This document shows positions 28,738 to 37,195 of a DNA stretch of 64,000 nt, piece after piece. The stretch is from Flavobacteriaceae bacterium (GTDB lineage Bacteria > Bacteroidota > Bacteroidia > Flavobacteriales > Flavobacteriaceae). The notes below the pieces were generated by a model. It saw only the letters and a program-made list of their open reading frames with translations, was not told the origin of the DNA and searched no databases. Both the position numbers and the translations under genes were made by a program. Numbering within the stretch: the first letter of the stretch is position 1; each line of letters begins with the position of its first letter. The stretch covers positions 1 through 64,000 of the forward strand of contig NZMG01000043.1 of assembly GCA_002694465.1 (NCBI GenBank), read 5' to 3'.

Positions 28738-29718
28738 TTATTTAATATACCCCATTTTTCGCATCCAATCGTCATTATACATTTTACCTACATAACGACT
28801 TCCGTGGTCGTGAAAAAGGACCACCACTACATCGTCCTTCGTAAAATGTTCTTTTAACTGCAGCACCCCTTTTATGGCTGCTCCCGCCGAATTTCCTAAA
28901 AACATCCCTTCCTCTTTTGAAAGGCGTTGGGTATACACCGCGGCATCTTTATCGGTTACTTTGGTAAAACCATCAATTATAGAGAAATCTACGTTTTTAG
29001 GAAGAATGTCTTCTCCAATCCCTTCCGTTACGTAAGGATAGATTTCCTTTTCATCAAAAATCCCTGTCTCATGATATTTTTTAAAAACGCTTCCGTAGGT
29101 ATCAATCCCCCAAACTTTTACATTCGGGTTTTGTTCTTTTAAATATTTTCCCACACCACTAATGGTTCCGCCCGTTCCTACTCCTACCACAAAGTGAGTC
29201 ACTTTACCATCGGTTTGTTTCCAAATTTCTGGACCTGTACTTTCATAATGCGCTACCGCGTTACTTGGATTGTCATACTGATTCACATACCAAGCGTTCG
29301 GGGTTTCTTCTGCCAATCGACGTGCTGTAGAATAATAGGATCGAGGATCTTCGGGTGCAACATCGGTGGGGCACACATACACTTCACTCCCCACTGCCTT
29401 TAAAATATCTACCTTTTCTTTACTCTGCTTATCGCTGGTAACGCAAATCATTTTATACCCTTTTACAATGGCTGCTAGGGCTAGTCCCATTCCTGTATTC
29501 CCACTGGTTCCTTCCACAATAGTACCACCAGGTATTAGTCGTCCGTCGGCTTCGGCATCTTCAATCATTTTTAACGCCATTCTATCTTTTACCGAGTTTC
29601 CTGGGTTAAAAGTTTCGTATTTGGCAAGAACCAAACAAGGTAAGTCGGCCGTAAGTTTATTGATTTTAACTAAAGGTGTATTTCCAATAGTTTCTAAAAT
29701 ATTTTTTGCGTATTCCAT
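28738..29718 (-). CDS. PLP-dependent cysteine synthase family protein
   Basis: The 326-aa enzyme shows the O-acetylserine sulfhydrylase fold: NTPLVKIN near the N-terminus, the PLP lysine K44 in NPGNSVKDR, the substrate loop TSGNTG at 71-76, and the glycine-rich PLP-phosphate site GVGTGGTISG. It would form cysteine from O-acetylserine and sulfide; cystathionine beta-synthase-type activity cannot be excluded by eye. No CBS domain is present. It has its own -7 element (TACTTTTG) just upstream and a clear terminator. Confidence 0.92.
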   Translation of the reverse strand: MEYAKNILETIGNTPLVKINKLTADLPCLVLAKYETFNPGNSVKDRMALKMIEDAEADGRLIPGGTIVEGTSGNTGMGLALAAIVKGYKMICVTSDKQSKEKVDILKAVGSEVYVCPTDVAPEDPRSYYSTARRLAEETPNAWYVNQYDNPSNAVAHYESTGPEIWKQTDGKVTHFVVGVGTGGTISGVGKYLKEQNPNVKVWGIDTYGSVFKKYHETGIFDEKEIYPYVTEGIGEDILPKNVDFSIIDGFTKVTDKDAAVYTQRLSKEEGMFLGNSAGAAIKGVLQLKEHFTKDDVVVVLFHDHGSRYVGKMYNDDWMRKMGYIK

Positions 29719-29737
29719 CTTTTATTTTAAAGCTGGG

Positions 29738-29745
29738 CAAAAGTA
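29738..29745 (-). promoter_or_regulatory. Predicted -7 element of the cysteine synthase gene
   Basis: The minus strand reads TACTTTTG, matching TAnnTTTG, 20 nt before the ATG at 29718. It separates this gene from the upstream FtsX-like permease gene. Confidence 0.5.
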
Positions 29746-29792
29746 CAAAAGACTTCAGAGAAAAGAGAATAGACTATAAAGAAAAGCGATAC

Positions 29793-31028
29793 TTACTGAA
29801 ACCTAATGGCCTTTACGGGTGAAATTTTTGACACCATATACGACGGAATTAACAGCATCAACAAGCATAGTAGTAAGGTGCCAACATTCAACAGAATAAT
29901 GTAACCAACATCGATAAAAACAGGCGCATGGGTTACGTAATAGGTTTTAGGATCTAAAGTGATAAAATTTCCATATTTCTGAAGGAGCAGTAATCCTATT
30001 CCTATCACATTTCCGAAGAACAATCCCACACAAATAATATAGCTTGCATTGTATAAAAATATCTTTCGTATACTCCAATCGGTACTCCCCAACGCTTTCA
30101 AAATACCAATCATTTGAGTGCGTTCCAAAATTAAAACGAGCAAAGCAGTGATCATATTAATCCCTGCAATAAGAATCATAATTCCTATAATAAGTACCAC
30201 ATTAAAATCGAACAAATCTATCCATTCAAAAATGGAATAATATTTATCTCGTATGGAAATGGAATCTAAAGTGCTGGGAGTGGCTTCGTAAACCTGATTC
30301 CCTATCGTTTGTATATCGCTAAAATCGTCTACAAAAATTTCGAAAGAGCCTATTTCATCTTCGGTCCAATTATTCAATCGTTGGATATGCCGAATATCGG
30401 TAAGCATAAATTGTTCATCAAATTCCTGAAATCCGCTATCGTAAATTCCCACAAGGGTAAACCCCCTACTTCGGGTTTTATTTTCCTTTTCTTCCTGAAG
30501 AAAAAATGTAACAATTTTATCGCCTAGCTTAAACCCCAATCTATTGGCGAGATACGAGGAAATAAGCACCTCATCTTGTAAGTTTTCAGTATAATTAGGC
30601 AGCCGTCCTTCCACGAGATATTCTTCAAAATACTGCCAATCGTAATCGGCGCCTACACCTTTCGCCACAACGCCTTCAAAATCGGTTTCGGTACGGATAA
30701 TACCTCCCTTGGAAGCGGTTACCTGTATGTGCCTTATTCCTTCTACAGAAGTAAACTTGGGATAAAAATTTTGATTTTTTGAAATGGCAACTTGCGACTC
30801 GTCGCTGGTATTGGTATCGAAATTTGAAATGATAATATCGCCGTTAAAAGCAGATACTTTTTCCCGTATTTTTTTCTGAAGTCCAACACTGGTAGCAATG
30901 GTTACCAACATAATCACCATTCCCAATGTAATTGCCGCAATAGCAATTTTTATTATTGGTGCCGATACACTACTTTTATAATCCTTCGAAGCAATGATGC
31001 GTCGAGCAGTAAAGAATTCAAAATTCAC
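29793..31028 (-). CDS. LolC/LolE-type FtsX-like ABC transporter permease
   Basis: The 411-aa inner-membrane protein has an N-terminal TM segment (residues 24-48), a MacB-like periplasmic domain of about 220 residues, and three C-terminal TM segments (about 280-300, 325-350, 375-400). The ending MVSKISPVKAIRFQ is diagnostic for the family. Such permeases move lipoproteins from the inner membrane to the Lol pathway. The start is GTG; an in-frame stop lies two codons upstream. A minus-strand -7 element (TATTTTTG, 31054-31061) lies inside the divergent NamZ gene. No LolD ATPase is adjacent. Confidence 0.88.
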   Translation of the reverse strand: MNFEFFTARRIIASKDYKSSVSAPIIKIAIAAITLGMVIMLVTIATSVGLQKKIREKVSAFNGDIIISNFDTNTSDESQVAISKNQNFYPKFTSVEGIRHIQVTASKGGIIRTETDFEGVVAKGVGADYDWQYFEEYLVEGRLPNYTENLQDEVLISSYLANRLGFKLGDKIVTFFLQEEKENKTRSRGFTLVGIYDSGFQEFDEQFMLTDIRHIQRLNNWTEDEIGSFEIFVDDFSDIQTIGNQVYEATPSTLDSISIRDKYYSIFEWIDLFDFNVVLIIGIMILIAGINMITALLVLILERTQMIGILKALGSTDWSIRKIFLYNASYIICVGLFFGNVIGIGLLLLQKYGNFITLDPKTYYVTHAPVFIDVGYIILLNVGTLLLCLLMLLIPSYMVSKISPVKAIRFQ

Positions 31029-31033
31029 GGGCT

Positions 31034-32266
31034 ATGGTTCGATTTTCTTTTTTCAAAAATACATTATTAATTATTCTTCCATTAACGATGCTCGTTTGTT
31101 TTTCGTGCGGAGGGCAGAATTCTGAAAAGAAAAATGAGAATCAAGATAAACAAGTCAAGAAACAAGACGCCAATATTGTGGTAGCTGCCACTCAATTTTC
31201 TGAATATGCTGAATTTTTAAAAAACAAGAAAGTAGGAGTCGTAGCCAATCAAACCTCCATAGCAAAGGATGATATTCACTTGGTAGATTTTTTACTTTCT
31301 GAAGGCATTGCCATTCAAAAAATATTCTCTCCAGAACACGGCTTTCGGGGCTCTGAAGATGCAGGTGCCGAAGTAAAAGATGGCAAAGACACCAAAACAG
31401 GATTGCCTATTTTTTCACTCCACGGAAAGAACCGAAAACCTACCTCTGAGCAAATGCAAGGTTTGGACGTGATGGTGTTCGATATTCAAGATGTGGGCGT
31501 GCGCTTTTACACCTATTTATCGACCCTGCATTATGTGATGGAAGCATGTGCAGAGGCCAATATTCCATTAATTGTTCTAGATCGTCCCAATCCCAACGCC
31601 CATTATGTGGATGGCCCGATGATGGAACCTGAAAATACTGGGTTTTTAGGACTGCACCCTGTGCCTTTGGTCTACGGAATGACCATTGGTGAGTACGCCC
31701 AAATGATAAATGGGGAAGGTTGGTTGAAGGATGGGATACAATGTAATTTGACTGTTATTCCCATTAAGAATTACAATCACCAAAGCCACTATTCGTTGCC
31801 TGTGCGTCCTTCACCCAATTTACCAAACGATGTCGCCATTAATTTATACCCGAGTTTGGGATTATTGGAAGGCACCAACCTCAACGCAGGTCGTGGCACC
31901 GAAATGCAATTTCAAGTCATTGGTTCGCCCTATTTACCCAAAGACAAATATCCATTTAGCTACACGCCACAACCAAATTTTGGCTCTAGCAATCCTAAAT
32001 TTAAAGGCGTTGCCTGCCACGGACTCGATTTACGAAATACCCCCCGATTGGATAACGTAGATCTCACTTGGATTATGGATGCCTACCATAATTACGAAAA
32101 GAAAGACGATTTTTTTAACACCAAAAACTTTACCGCCCACGCGGGAACGACCAAACTACAAAAGCAAATTGAAGCAGGCCTATCTATGAAGGAAATTAGA
32201 GAAAGTTGGCAACGCGATTTGGAACAATTTAAAAAGGTGAGAAAGAAGTATTTGATTTATGAGTAA
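31034..32266 (+). CDS. DUF1343 lipoprotein, NamZ-type exo-beta-N-acetylmuramidase
   Basis: The 410-aa protein has a lipoprotein signal with the lipobox ending at C25 (CFSCGG), then the DUF1343/NamZ domain. Landmarks are VGVVANQTS (67-75), FSPEHGFRG (98-106), DIQDVGVRFYTY and LDRPNPN. Characterised members release terminal MurNAc from peptidoglycan fragments, so the likely role is cell-wall recycling at the envelope. Its ATG is only 5 bp from the start codon of the divergent permease gene. The next gene starts on its stop codon (TAATG), so they are translationally coupled. Confidence 0.9.
   Translation: MVRFSFFKNTLLIILPLTMLVCFSCGGQNSEKKNENQDKQVKKQDANIVVAATQFSEYAEFLKNKKVGVVANQTSIAKDDIHLVDFLLSEGIAIQKIFSPEHGFRGSEDAGAEVKDGKDTKTGLPIFSLHGKNRKPTSEQMQGLDVMVFDIQDVGVRFYTYLSTLHYVMEACAEANIPLIVLDRPNPNAHYVDGPMMEPENTGFLGLHPVPLVYGMTIGEYAQMINGEGWLKDGIQCNLTVIPIKNYNHQSHYSLPVRPSPNLPNDVAINLYPSLGLLEGTNLNAGRGTEMQFQVIGSPYLPKDKYPFSYTPQPNFGSSNPKFKGVACHGLDLRNTPRLDNVDLTWIMDAYHNYEKKDDFFNTKNFTAHAGTTKLQKQIEAGLSMKEIRESWQRDLEQFKKVRKKYLIYE
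31054..31061 (-). promoter_or_regulatory. Possible -7 element of the FtsX-like permease gene, inside namZ
   Basis: The minus strand reads TATTTTTG, matching TAnnTTTG, 26 nt upstream of the GTG start at 31028. It lies within the signal-peptide codons of the divergent NamZ gene. Confidence 0.4.
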
Positions 32267-32799
32267 TGCAAGAATATCTATTTAGTAAACAGGAATTAAA
32301 CTTAATTAAGTTTCTAAAAACAGAAACTCCTTTCAGAATTTGGTCAGATCCTATTGAATACATATTCGAGTATGTAGATTTTTACATTGCCCTTCAAATT
32401 AAATGTGTTAAAAGTTTTAATTTGGGTTACATTATTGAGGGCAATAAAAATTCATTCAAAGACTCACAATTAACACAATATGTTTTGAAGGCCAAGTTGG
32501 AAAAAGTTAATAATAAATATATTTCACAGCAAGCTTCTAAACAATTAAGTGCCAATGAAAAAGTTAATGAAATAAGTGTTGTAAGAACGTTGCTTTATTT
32601 CTGTAAATACCGAAGGATAAAAGAAAACCCAACTTATTATGAAGGGGACAGCTATATTTCTAATCCAGATTTTGAATTAGATGAAAAATTGAAAATTGAA
32701 AAGAAATTTCTTGCGGATATAGGAATTGTTGTTCATCTGAATAATAGAAATCTAAATTGTTTTATAATGGAAAATGATGATGATTTTTCAACTAATTAA
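32266..32799 (+). CDS. Unrecognised 177-aa protein coupled to NamZ
   Basis: I do not recognise this family. The protein is soluble with no signal peptide, and is rich in Lys, Asn, Glu and aromatic residues (FKIW-type segments such as TPFRIWSDPIEYIFEYVDFY). It ends in an acidic tail (ENDDDF). Its ATG overlaps the NamZ stop by 1 nt, so it should be translated with it. The codons are more AT-rich than those of NamZ, which may indicate a later addition. It could be a lineage-specific accessory gene. Confidence 0.65.
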   Translation: MQEYLFSKQELNLIKFLKTETPFRIWSDPIEYIFEYVDFYIALQIKCVKSFNLGYIIEGNKNSFKDSQLTQYVLKAKLEKVNNKYISQQASKQLSANEKVNEISVVRTLLYFCKYRRIKENPTYYEGDSYISNPDFELDEKLKIEKKFLADIGIVVHLNNRNLNCFIMENDDDFSTN

Positions 32800-32873
32800 C
32801 TATGTCAAACAGATAACTTGAAAGAAGCCAAAAAAAATCTTTATAAATTTATTAAAGTAGAATAAATTTATCC

Positions 32874-32921
32874 TATCCGCCGCTTCATCTCCTCCACAAT
32901 GTTGAACGCCGCAGGGCAAAT
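32874..32921 (-). pseudogene. Orphan duplicate of the 3' end of the ykgJ-type gene
   Basis: These 48 bp match 34594-34641 with one mismatch. On the minus strand they encode ICPAAFNIVEEMKRRI followed by a stop one codon later, the exact C-terminus of the YkgJ protein 1.7 kb upstream. The fragment begins 4 nt past the LRR-gene stop codon and has no start of its own. It is probably a relic of the event that placed the LRR gene here. Confidence 0.85.
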
Positions 32922-32925
32922 TGTT

Positions 32926-34527
32926 TTATTTTTTTGTGAACCTTTTTGAAATTACAACATTCTCAAAATAGAATTTTACAAAATACAATCCAGTTTCTAA
33001 ACCTTCTACATTAATTGATAAATTTAAATGTTTGTGAGACAAAATTTTCTTCCCTAAAAAATCAAAAATTTCAACTTTTAAAGGTCGGAATTCGGTGTTA
33101 AAGTGCAACACGCTTTCAGTTGGATTGGGACTTAGAATAACGTCTGTTGAAAAAGGATTTTCTTCAATACCTAATGAACAATCACTACTATATTTAACTT
33201 CATTATCAAACAACCATTGTCCATACGGCGCACTTGTAGGGTCATCCACTTCCACACAATATAGATATGGATTATCCATTGCTAAAACAAGTGTTAAAGT
33301 GGTAGTATTGCCATTACGTAAATCCAAAGAGTTCAAGTTATTTTCAGTTATCGCTAGGGTTTCAAGTATTGGATTTCCGCTAAGATCTAAAGAAGTTAAA
33401 TTTGGATTAGATTGGGTAACCAAAACCCTTAGGTTTTCGCAACCTAAAACATCTAGATTTGTTAATGATGCATTTTCACTACAATTTATGTTATCTAATG
33501 CAGGTGTATTAATAAAAACAATACTCTCAAGAGAATCATTGGTATCAATATATATATAATTTAATTCGTCATTATTTTCTATTAAAACACTCTCTAAAAA
33601 TGGATTATTACTGATATTAATACTTCTTAATAATAAATTATTACTCAAATCAATACTCTCTATTGAAGTTCCTATTAAATCAAGGTCAAATAGGTCTGGG
33701 TTTTGAGTAATATCAATATAATTTATGTTAAGCGATCCAAGAGATAATACTTTTAGATATGGATTATTAGTTAAATCAACATTTTCAACTGCAGTTTGCG
33801 CTGCATTAAGTATCAATAAATTCGGTGAATTACTTACATTAATTTCGTTTAATGGATTGCCAGAAAGCCATAGGCGTTCGGCTAATGGATGCATTGTTAC
33901 ATCAAAATGTTCAATTAAATTATTTTGACACCAAATTTCTTTTAATCTGTATAAGTTTTCTATTCCCGATAAACTTTCAATCTGCGATAAACCCATTTGA
34001 TTTAAATCATGTTCATCCATCCATAAATGAGATAAGTTTAAAAATCTATGTTTAAATACCAAGTGATTATTAGCAACATCATCGCCAAAACCTTTGAGTT
34101 CTAAATACCCTTCAAAATTATCGTCTGGAATGGATGTTGTTTCCATTGGGGTATAAGGAAAATCGAATTGAAATGAAGAATTATCTAAAGGGTTATTATA
34201 GTCACATAGACCAAATTCATCCCATGTAAAAAAATTCATATTAAAGATAAATTCAGAAAATCCACTTGGAAGATTAATATTGAATTCTTTCTGGTCATAG
34301 GTTCCTGAGGTAAAATAAGTATTGGAATAACAAAGATTAAAATTAACCTCATTTCCCTGAATATCAACAGTATGTTCTAAATAATAGGCTAAGTTAAAAT
34401 GATAAACCGTCGTATGAAGTGTAACAGTATTTGGATTAATAGTAGGTTCTAAATAAAAATTGGCTAATTGTTGACCATAAGTAAGAGAGAAGCCAAACAA
34501 ACCGAATAGAAGTAGTATTTTTTTCAT
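32926..34527 (-). CDS. Secreted leucine-rich-repeat protein with T9SS type A sorting domain
   Basis: The 533-aa protein has a signal peptide (1-18, SLTYGQ). An N-terminal domain of about 130 residues is followed by about a dozen irregular LRR units (pattern LTSLDLSGNPILETL, residues ~145-440). The C-terminal domain of about 70 residues (LSPNPTESVLHF ... LETGLYFVKFYF ... RFTKK) is the type A T9SS sorting signal that directs export and anchoring at the cell surface. The gene is bracketed by a 48-bp direct repeat of the neighbouring ykgJ 3' end, a sign of insertion. A binding or adhesion role is inferred. Confidence 0.9.
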   Translation of the reverse strand: MKKILLLFGLFGFSLTYGQQLANFYLEPTINPNTVTLHTTVYHFNLAYYLEHTVDIQGNEVNFNLCYSNTYFTSGTYDQKEFNINLPSGFSEFIFNMNFFTWDEFGLCDYNNPLDNSSFQFDFPYTPMETTSIPDDNFEGYLELKGFGDDVANNHLVFKHRFLNLSHLWMDEHDLNQMGLSQIESLSGIENLYRLKEIWCQNNLIEHFDVTMHPLAERLWLSGNPLNEINVSNSPNLLILNAAQTAVENVDLTNNPYLKVLSLGSLNINYIDITQNPDLFDLDLIGTSIESIDLSNNLLLRSINISNNPFLESVLIENNDELNYIYIDTNDSLESIVFINTPALDNINCSENASLTNLDVLGCENLRVLVTQSNPNLTSLDLSGNPILETLAITENNLNSLDLRNGNTTTLTLVLAMDNPYLYCVEVDDPTSAPYGQWLFDNEVKYSSDCSLGIEENPFSTDVILSPNPTESVLHFNTEFRPLKVEIFDFLGKKILSHKHLNLSINVEGLETGLYFVKFYFENVVISKRFTKK

Positions 34528-34584
34528 TTCAACCTTATAAATTGCAAACTGCCGTGGGGAGGTTTTATAAAGATAGAAAAAAAA

Positions 34585-35079
34585 TCAATTTGTTATCCTC
34601 CGCTTCATCTCCTCCACAATGTTGAACGCCGCAGGGCAAATCGCCACATTTTTCAGCGTCAGGTTTGAGATTTGTTGGAATTTTTTTCTATCGGTATGCG
34701 GGAATTCGCGACAGGCTTTGGGACGTACTTCGTAAATACTGCAATAGTTATCGGACCCCAAAAACGTACAGGGCACGCTTTGCAACACATAATCATTGTC
34801 TTCATCCACGCGCAAATAGGTTTCAATAAACTGTTGGGGTTTCATTCTAAAAAGTTTGGCAATTCGCTCCACATCTTTATCGGTAAACAAGGGTCCCGTT
34901 GTTTTACAGCAATTGGCACACTTAAGGCAATCGGTATTTTGAAACTCGGTATCATGTAATTCAACCATCAAGGTATCTAAGTTCTTGGGTGGTTTTTTCT
35001 TTAGCTTGGCAAAGAATTTTTTGTTTTCGTTATGCGTATCTTTGGCGCGCTGTGGGAGTTGTTTTAGGATTTCTTCCAT
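34585..35079 (-). CDS. YkgJ-family cysteine-cluster (putative zinc/iron-chelating) protein
   Basis: The 164-aa protein matches the YkgJ/UPF0153 family by its cysteines: C51, C54, C57 and C58 (CLKCANCC), C104, C113, C123 (ACREFPH) and C148 (ICPA). Such proteins are predicted to hold a metal or Fe-S centre; their function is not established. The last 17 codons are duplicated at 32874-32921 on the far side of the LRR gene, but the copy here is the intact one. Confidence 0.88.
   Translation of the reverse strand: MEEILKQLPQRAKDTHNENKKFFAKLKKKPPKNLDTLMVELHDTEFQNTDCLKCANCCKTTGPLFTDKDVERIAKLFRMKPQQFIETYLRVDEDNDYVLQSVPCTFLGSDNYCSIYEVRPKACREFPHTDRKKFQQISNLTLKNVAICPAAFNIVEEMKRRITN
34594..34641. repeat. 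48-bp direct repeat, right copy (3' end of the ykgJ-type gene)
   Basis: This copy lies inside the intact ykgJ-type gene and matches 32874-32921 with a single mismatch (34599 versus 32879). The two copies are in the same orientation, 1720 bp apart, and bracket the LRR gene with its upstream region. Confidence 0.9.
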
Positions 35080-35122
35080 TTAGGTCTTGGGTCTTGGGTA
35101 AATTTACTTATTCTATTCGAAA

Positions 35123-35833
35123 ATGAAAGATATATTAGGAAAAGCATTACTAGATTATTTTCACGGAAACTACACCGAGGATATCCTCACCGAAACCAAT
35201 ATTAGTGATGAAGATGCGCTGCCCCTGCCCTATCTTTTCCGAAATTATGACGAAATGCCTCTTATTGAACAAAAAGCGCTCGAATTATGCAAAGGAAGTG
35301 TTTTGGACGTAGGTTGTGGCGCTGGAAGTCATTCGCTTTGGCTTCAAAATAAAGGATTACAAGTTACTGCAATCGACACCTCCAAAGGCGCTGTGGAGGT
35401 TTCAACCTTACGCGGGGTTGAAAATGTAAAACAGATATCTCTTTTAGACTATTCCAAAGAAAAATTCGATACCATTTTATTGCTCATGAATGGAACGGGT
35501 ATTTTTGAAACTATTGACCAAGTTCCAAATTATCTACATCATTTAAAATCACTTTTACAACCCAACGGGCAAATTTTAATCGATTCTTCCGATTTAAAAT
35601 ACATGTACGACACCAGTGAAGAAGGTGGTATTTGGGTCCCTGCAGATCGATATTATGGCGAGTTGGAATTTACGATGAAATACAAAGGCGAGCTAAGCAA
35701 CCCTTTCCATTGGTTGTATTTGGACCCGACTCGTTTTGAGGTATACGCAAAAAATAATGGTTTCAAATTTGAAACCATTATAGAAGGTGAACATTTTGAG
35801 TATCTAGCGAAACTTACTGCTTATCCACTGTAA
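35123..35833 (+). CDS. Class I SAM-dependent methyltransferase
   Basis: The 236-aa protein has motif I VLDVGCGAGSH at residues 60-70, a motif II acid in VTAIDTSKGAVEVS, and the motif IV region FDTILLLMNGTGIFE. A Rossmann-fold methyltransferase is clear, but the substrate is unknown. The last 20 bp overlap the 3' end of the convergent DUF2059 gene. Confidence 0.85.
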   Translation: MKDILGKALLDYFHGNYTEDILTETNISDEDALPLPYLFRNYDEMPLIEQKALELCKGSVLDVGCGAGSHSLWLQNKGLQVTAIDTSKGAVEVSTLRGVENVKQISLLDYSKEKFDTILLLMNGTGIFETIDQVPNYLHHLKSLLQPNGQILIDSSDLKYMYDTSEEGGIWVPADRYYGELEFTMKYKGELSNPFHWLYLDPTRFEVYAKNNGFKFETIIEGEHFEYLAKLTAYPL

Positions 35834-36350
35834 GATAGCCTCCTTTTACAAGTTGTTTAATCTTTGTACCAAATAACTCACGGCTCCAATCGGAAGAAAT
35901 TTTTTCGATGTCTTTGGTGAGTTCTTTTCGGTTTTTTTCAAACTTCTTTGATACATCACTGTCAAGGTATTCTTGAAAAACAGCATTTTCTTCTTCGGTT
36001 AACGCATAATCTGAAACTACTTTTTGGCCAACTTCAGAGCTATAAAAATCGTTCATTTTGGCAATGTCTTCTCTTGTAAAATACTTTCGATAAGCAAAGG
36101 TAAGACGAGAAATGATATCGTCTATTTGATCTTCTTCGTCAAGTTTAAGCTCTTCCCAAGCTTCTTCTGGAATTTCCTTATCCCTAAAGTTACGTTCTAA
36201 AACAGGGAACAATTCGTAAAAAGCAATGCTGTATTGAACACGGGTTCCGTTGATATCTAAATAATCTATAATTTCTTTCTGAAAATCATCCACTTGAGAG
36301 ATTCCCGAAAAACAAATAAGTAAAAATATCGTTAAAAAGGTAGACTTCAT
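35814..36350 (-). CDS. DUF2059 family secreted protein
   Basis: I place the start at ATG 36350 because it gives a clean signal peptide (MKSTFLTIFLLICFSGISQ). The frame is open further upstream, but that extension would cover the divergent promoter and gene. The 178-aa product has the DUF2059 core (FTREDIAKMNDFYSSEVGQKVV), a helical exported domain of unknown function. It is convergent with and overlaps the preceding methyltransferase gene by 20 bp. A TAAGTTTG promoter element lies 33 nt upstream. Confidence 0.85.
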   Translation of the reverse strand: MKSTFLTIFLLICFSGISQVDDFQKEIIDYLDINGTRVQYSIAFYELFPVLERNFRDKEIPEEAWEELKLDEEDQIDDIISRLTFAYRKYFTREDIAKMNDFYSSEVGQKVVSDYALTEEENAVFQEYLDSDVSKKFEKNRKELTKDIEKISSDWSRELFGTKIKQLVKGGYLTVDKQ

Positions 36351-36373
36351 TTTAAATTTGGTATTATAAAAGT

Positions 36374-36381
36374 TATGTTTG
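36374..36381 (+). promoter_or_regulatory. Predicted -7 element of the metalloprotease-lipoprotein gene
   Basis: The plus strand reads TATGTTTG, matching TAnnTTTG, 22 nt before ATG 36404. It is separated by one base from an opposing -7 element on the minus strand (36383-36390). Confidence 0.5.
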
Positions 36382-36382
36382 C

Positions 36383-36390
36383 CAAACTTA
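36383..36390 (-). promoter_or_regulatory. Predicted -7 element of the DUF2059 gene
   Basis: The minus strand reads TAAGTTTG, matching TAnnTTTG, 33 nt before ATG 36350. Together with 36374-36381 it forms a near-palindrome, so two polymerases could not occupy both promoters at once. Confidence 0.5.
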
Positions 36391-36403
36391 CAAAAATTGC
36401 GCC

Positions 36404-37186
36404 ATGTCACAATATTTAAGAATTTTCTTTTTTGCTTCGTTGCTATTATTTTCATTTTCGGGATGTAAAAATGACGATGGCGGCGAGGTAATTGCAGACC
36501 CAACTGCCGAAAATAAAAAGGCTTTGGGGGTATCTGCAGAGGATTTACTTTCCGATGACATTTATGGCTCTTTGACAGTGGAGTTTGTGTATACCCCTTC
36601 TTCGAAACCTGCTGAAGCAAGTATTAATGCCTTCAGAAATTTTTTACAGGCTCGAATTCATAAACCTGGTGGTATATTTTTTGTAGAAACTCAAATTCCA
36701 GACCAAGCGGGTGCACCTTTCACGTTAAACGATATTAAAGATTTTGAAGAGGAATTTAGAACCCAATACACCGAAGGAGATGACATAGCAGTGTATATCT
36801 TTTTCTCTAACGGAAGCTCTAGCAACGACACCCAAACCAATGTAACTTTAGGAACAGCCTATAGAAATACCTCCATGGTAATTTATGAAAGTACATTACG
36901 GACCATCACTGAATCTGATCCAGTTTTGCTTCCTATTTTAGAGCAAACCACTATGCAACACGAAATAGGCCATATTTTTGGATTGGTGAATATTCAAAAT
37001 GATGATATTCATACCGCTCACGAAGATCCGAGTGCTAGTAAACATTGTATTGTGAATGAATGCCTCATGTATTTTGAAGCGACTAACCTTTTAAGAAGCG
37101 AAGTAACTCGTTTTTTAAGACGAGGCGCTGTACCTCAGCTAGATCCCTTGTGTATTGAAGATTTACAAGCAAAAGGAGGAAAATAA
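36404..37186 (+). CDS. Putative zinc metalloprotease lipoprotein
   Basis: The 260-aa protein is a predicted lipoprotein with C21 after LLLFSFSG. It carries the zinc-binding motif HEIGH at residues 186-190, continued by IFGLVN, as in metzincin-like membrane metalloproteases. An extended third ligand is likely near H198-H215 but cannot be fixed by eye; four Cys in the C-terminal part (C206, C211 and two more) may form disulfides. Substrate is unknown. It probably acts in the periplasm or on the surface. Confidence 0.8.
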   Translation: MSQYLRIFFFASLLLFSFSGCKNDDGGEVIADPTAENKKALGVSAEDLLSDDIYGSLTVEFVYTPSSKPAEASINAFRNFLQARIHKPGGIFFVETQIPDQAGAPFTLNDIKDFEEEFRTQYTEGDDIAVYIFFSNGSSSNDTQTNVTLGTAYRNTSMVIYESTLRTITESDPVLLPILEQTTMQHEIGHIFGLVNIQNDDIHTAHEDPSASKHCIVNECLMYFEATNLLRSEVTRFLRRGAVPQLDPLCIEDLQAKGGK

Positions 37187-37195
37187 ACCTATTTC

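Noticed and set aside
32926..34527. Toxin or effector with LRR domain
   Set aside because: Signal peptide, LRR units and a T9SS tail show a surface-exported protein; no enzymatic or toxic domain is visible.
32874..34641. Target-site duplication of an insertion sequence
   Set aside because: No transposase or terminal inverted repeats lie between the copies, and 48 bp is far longer than usual target duplications. A different mechanism is more likely.
35814..36620. Longer version of the DUF2059 gene starting at 36620
   Set aside because: The extra N-terminus lacks a signal peptide and runs antisense through the next gene and both promoters. ATG 36350 gives a clean signal peptide.
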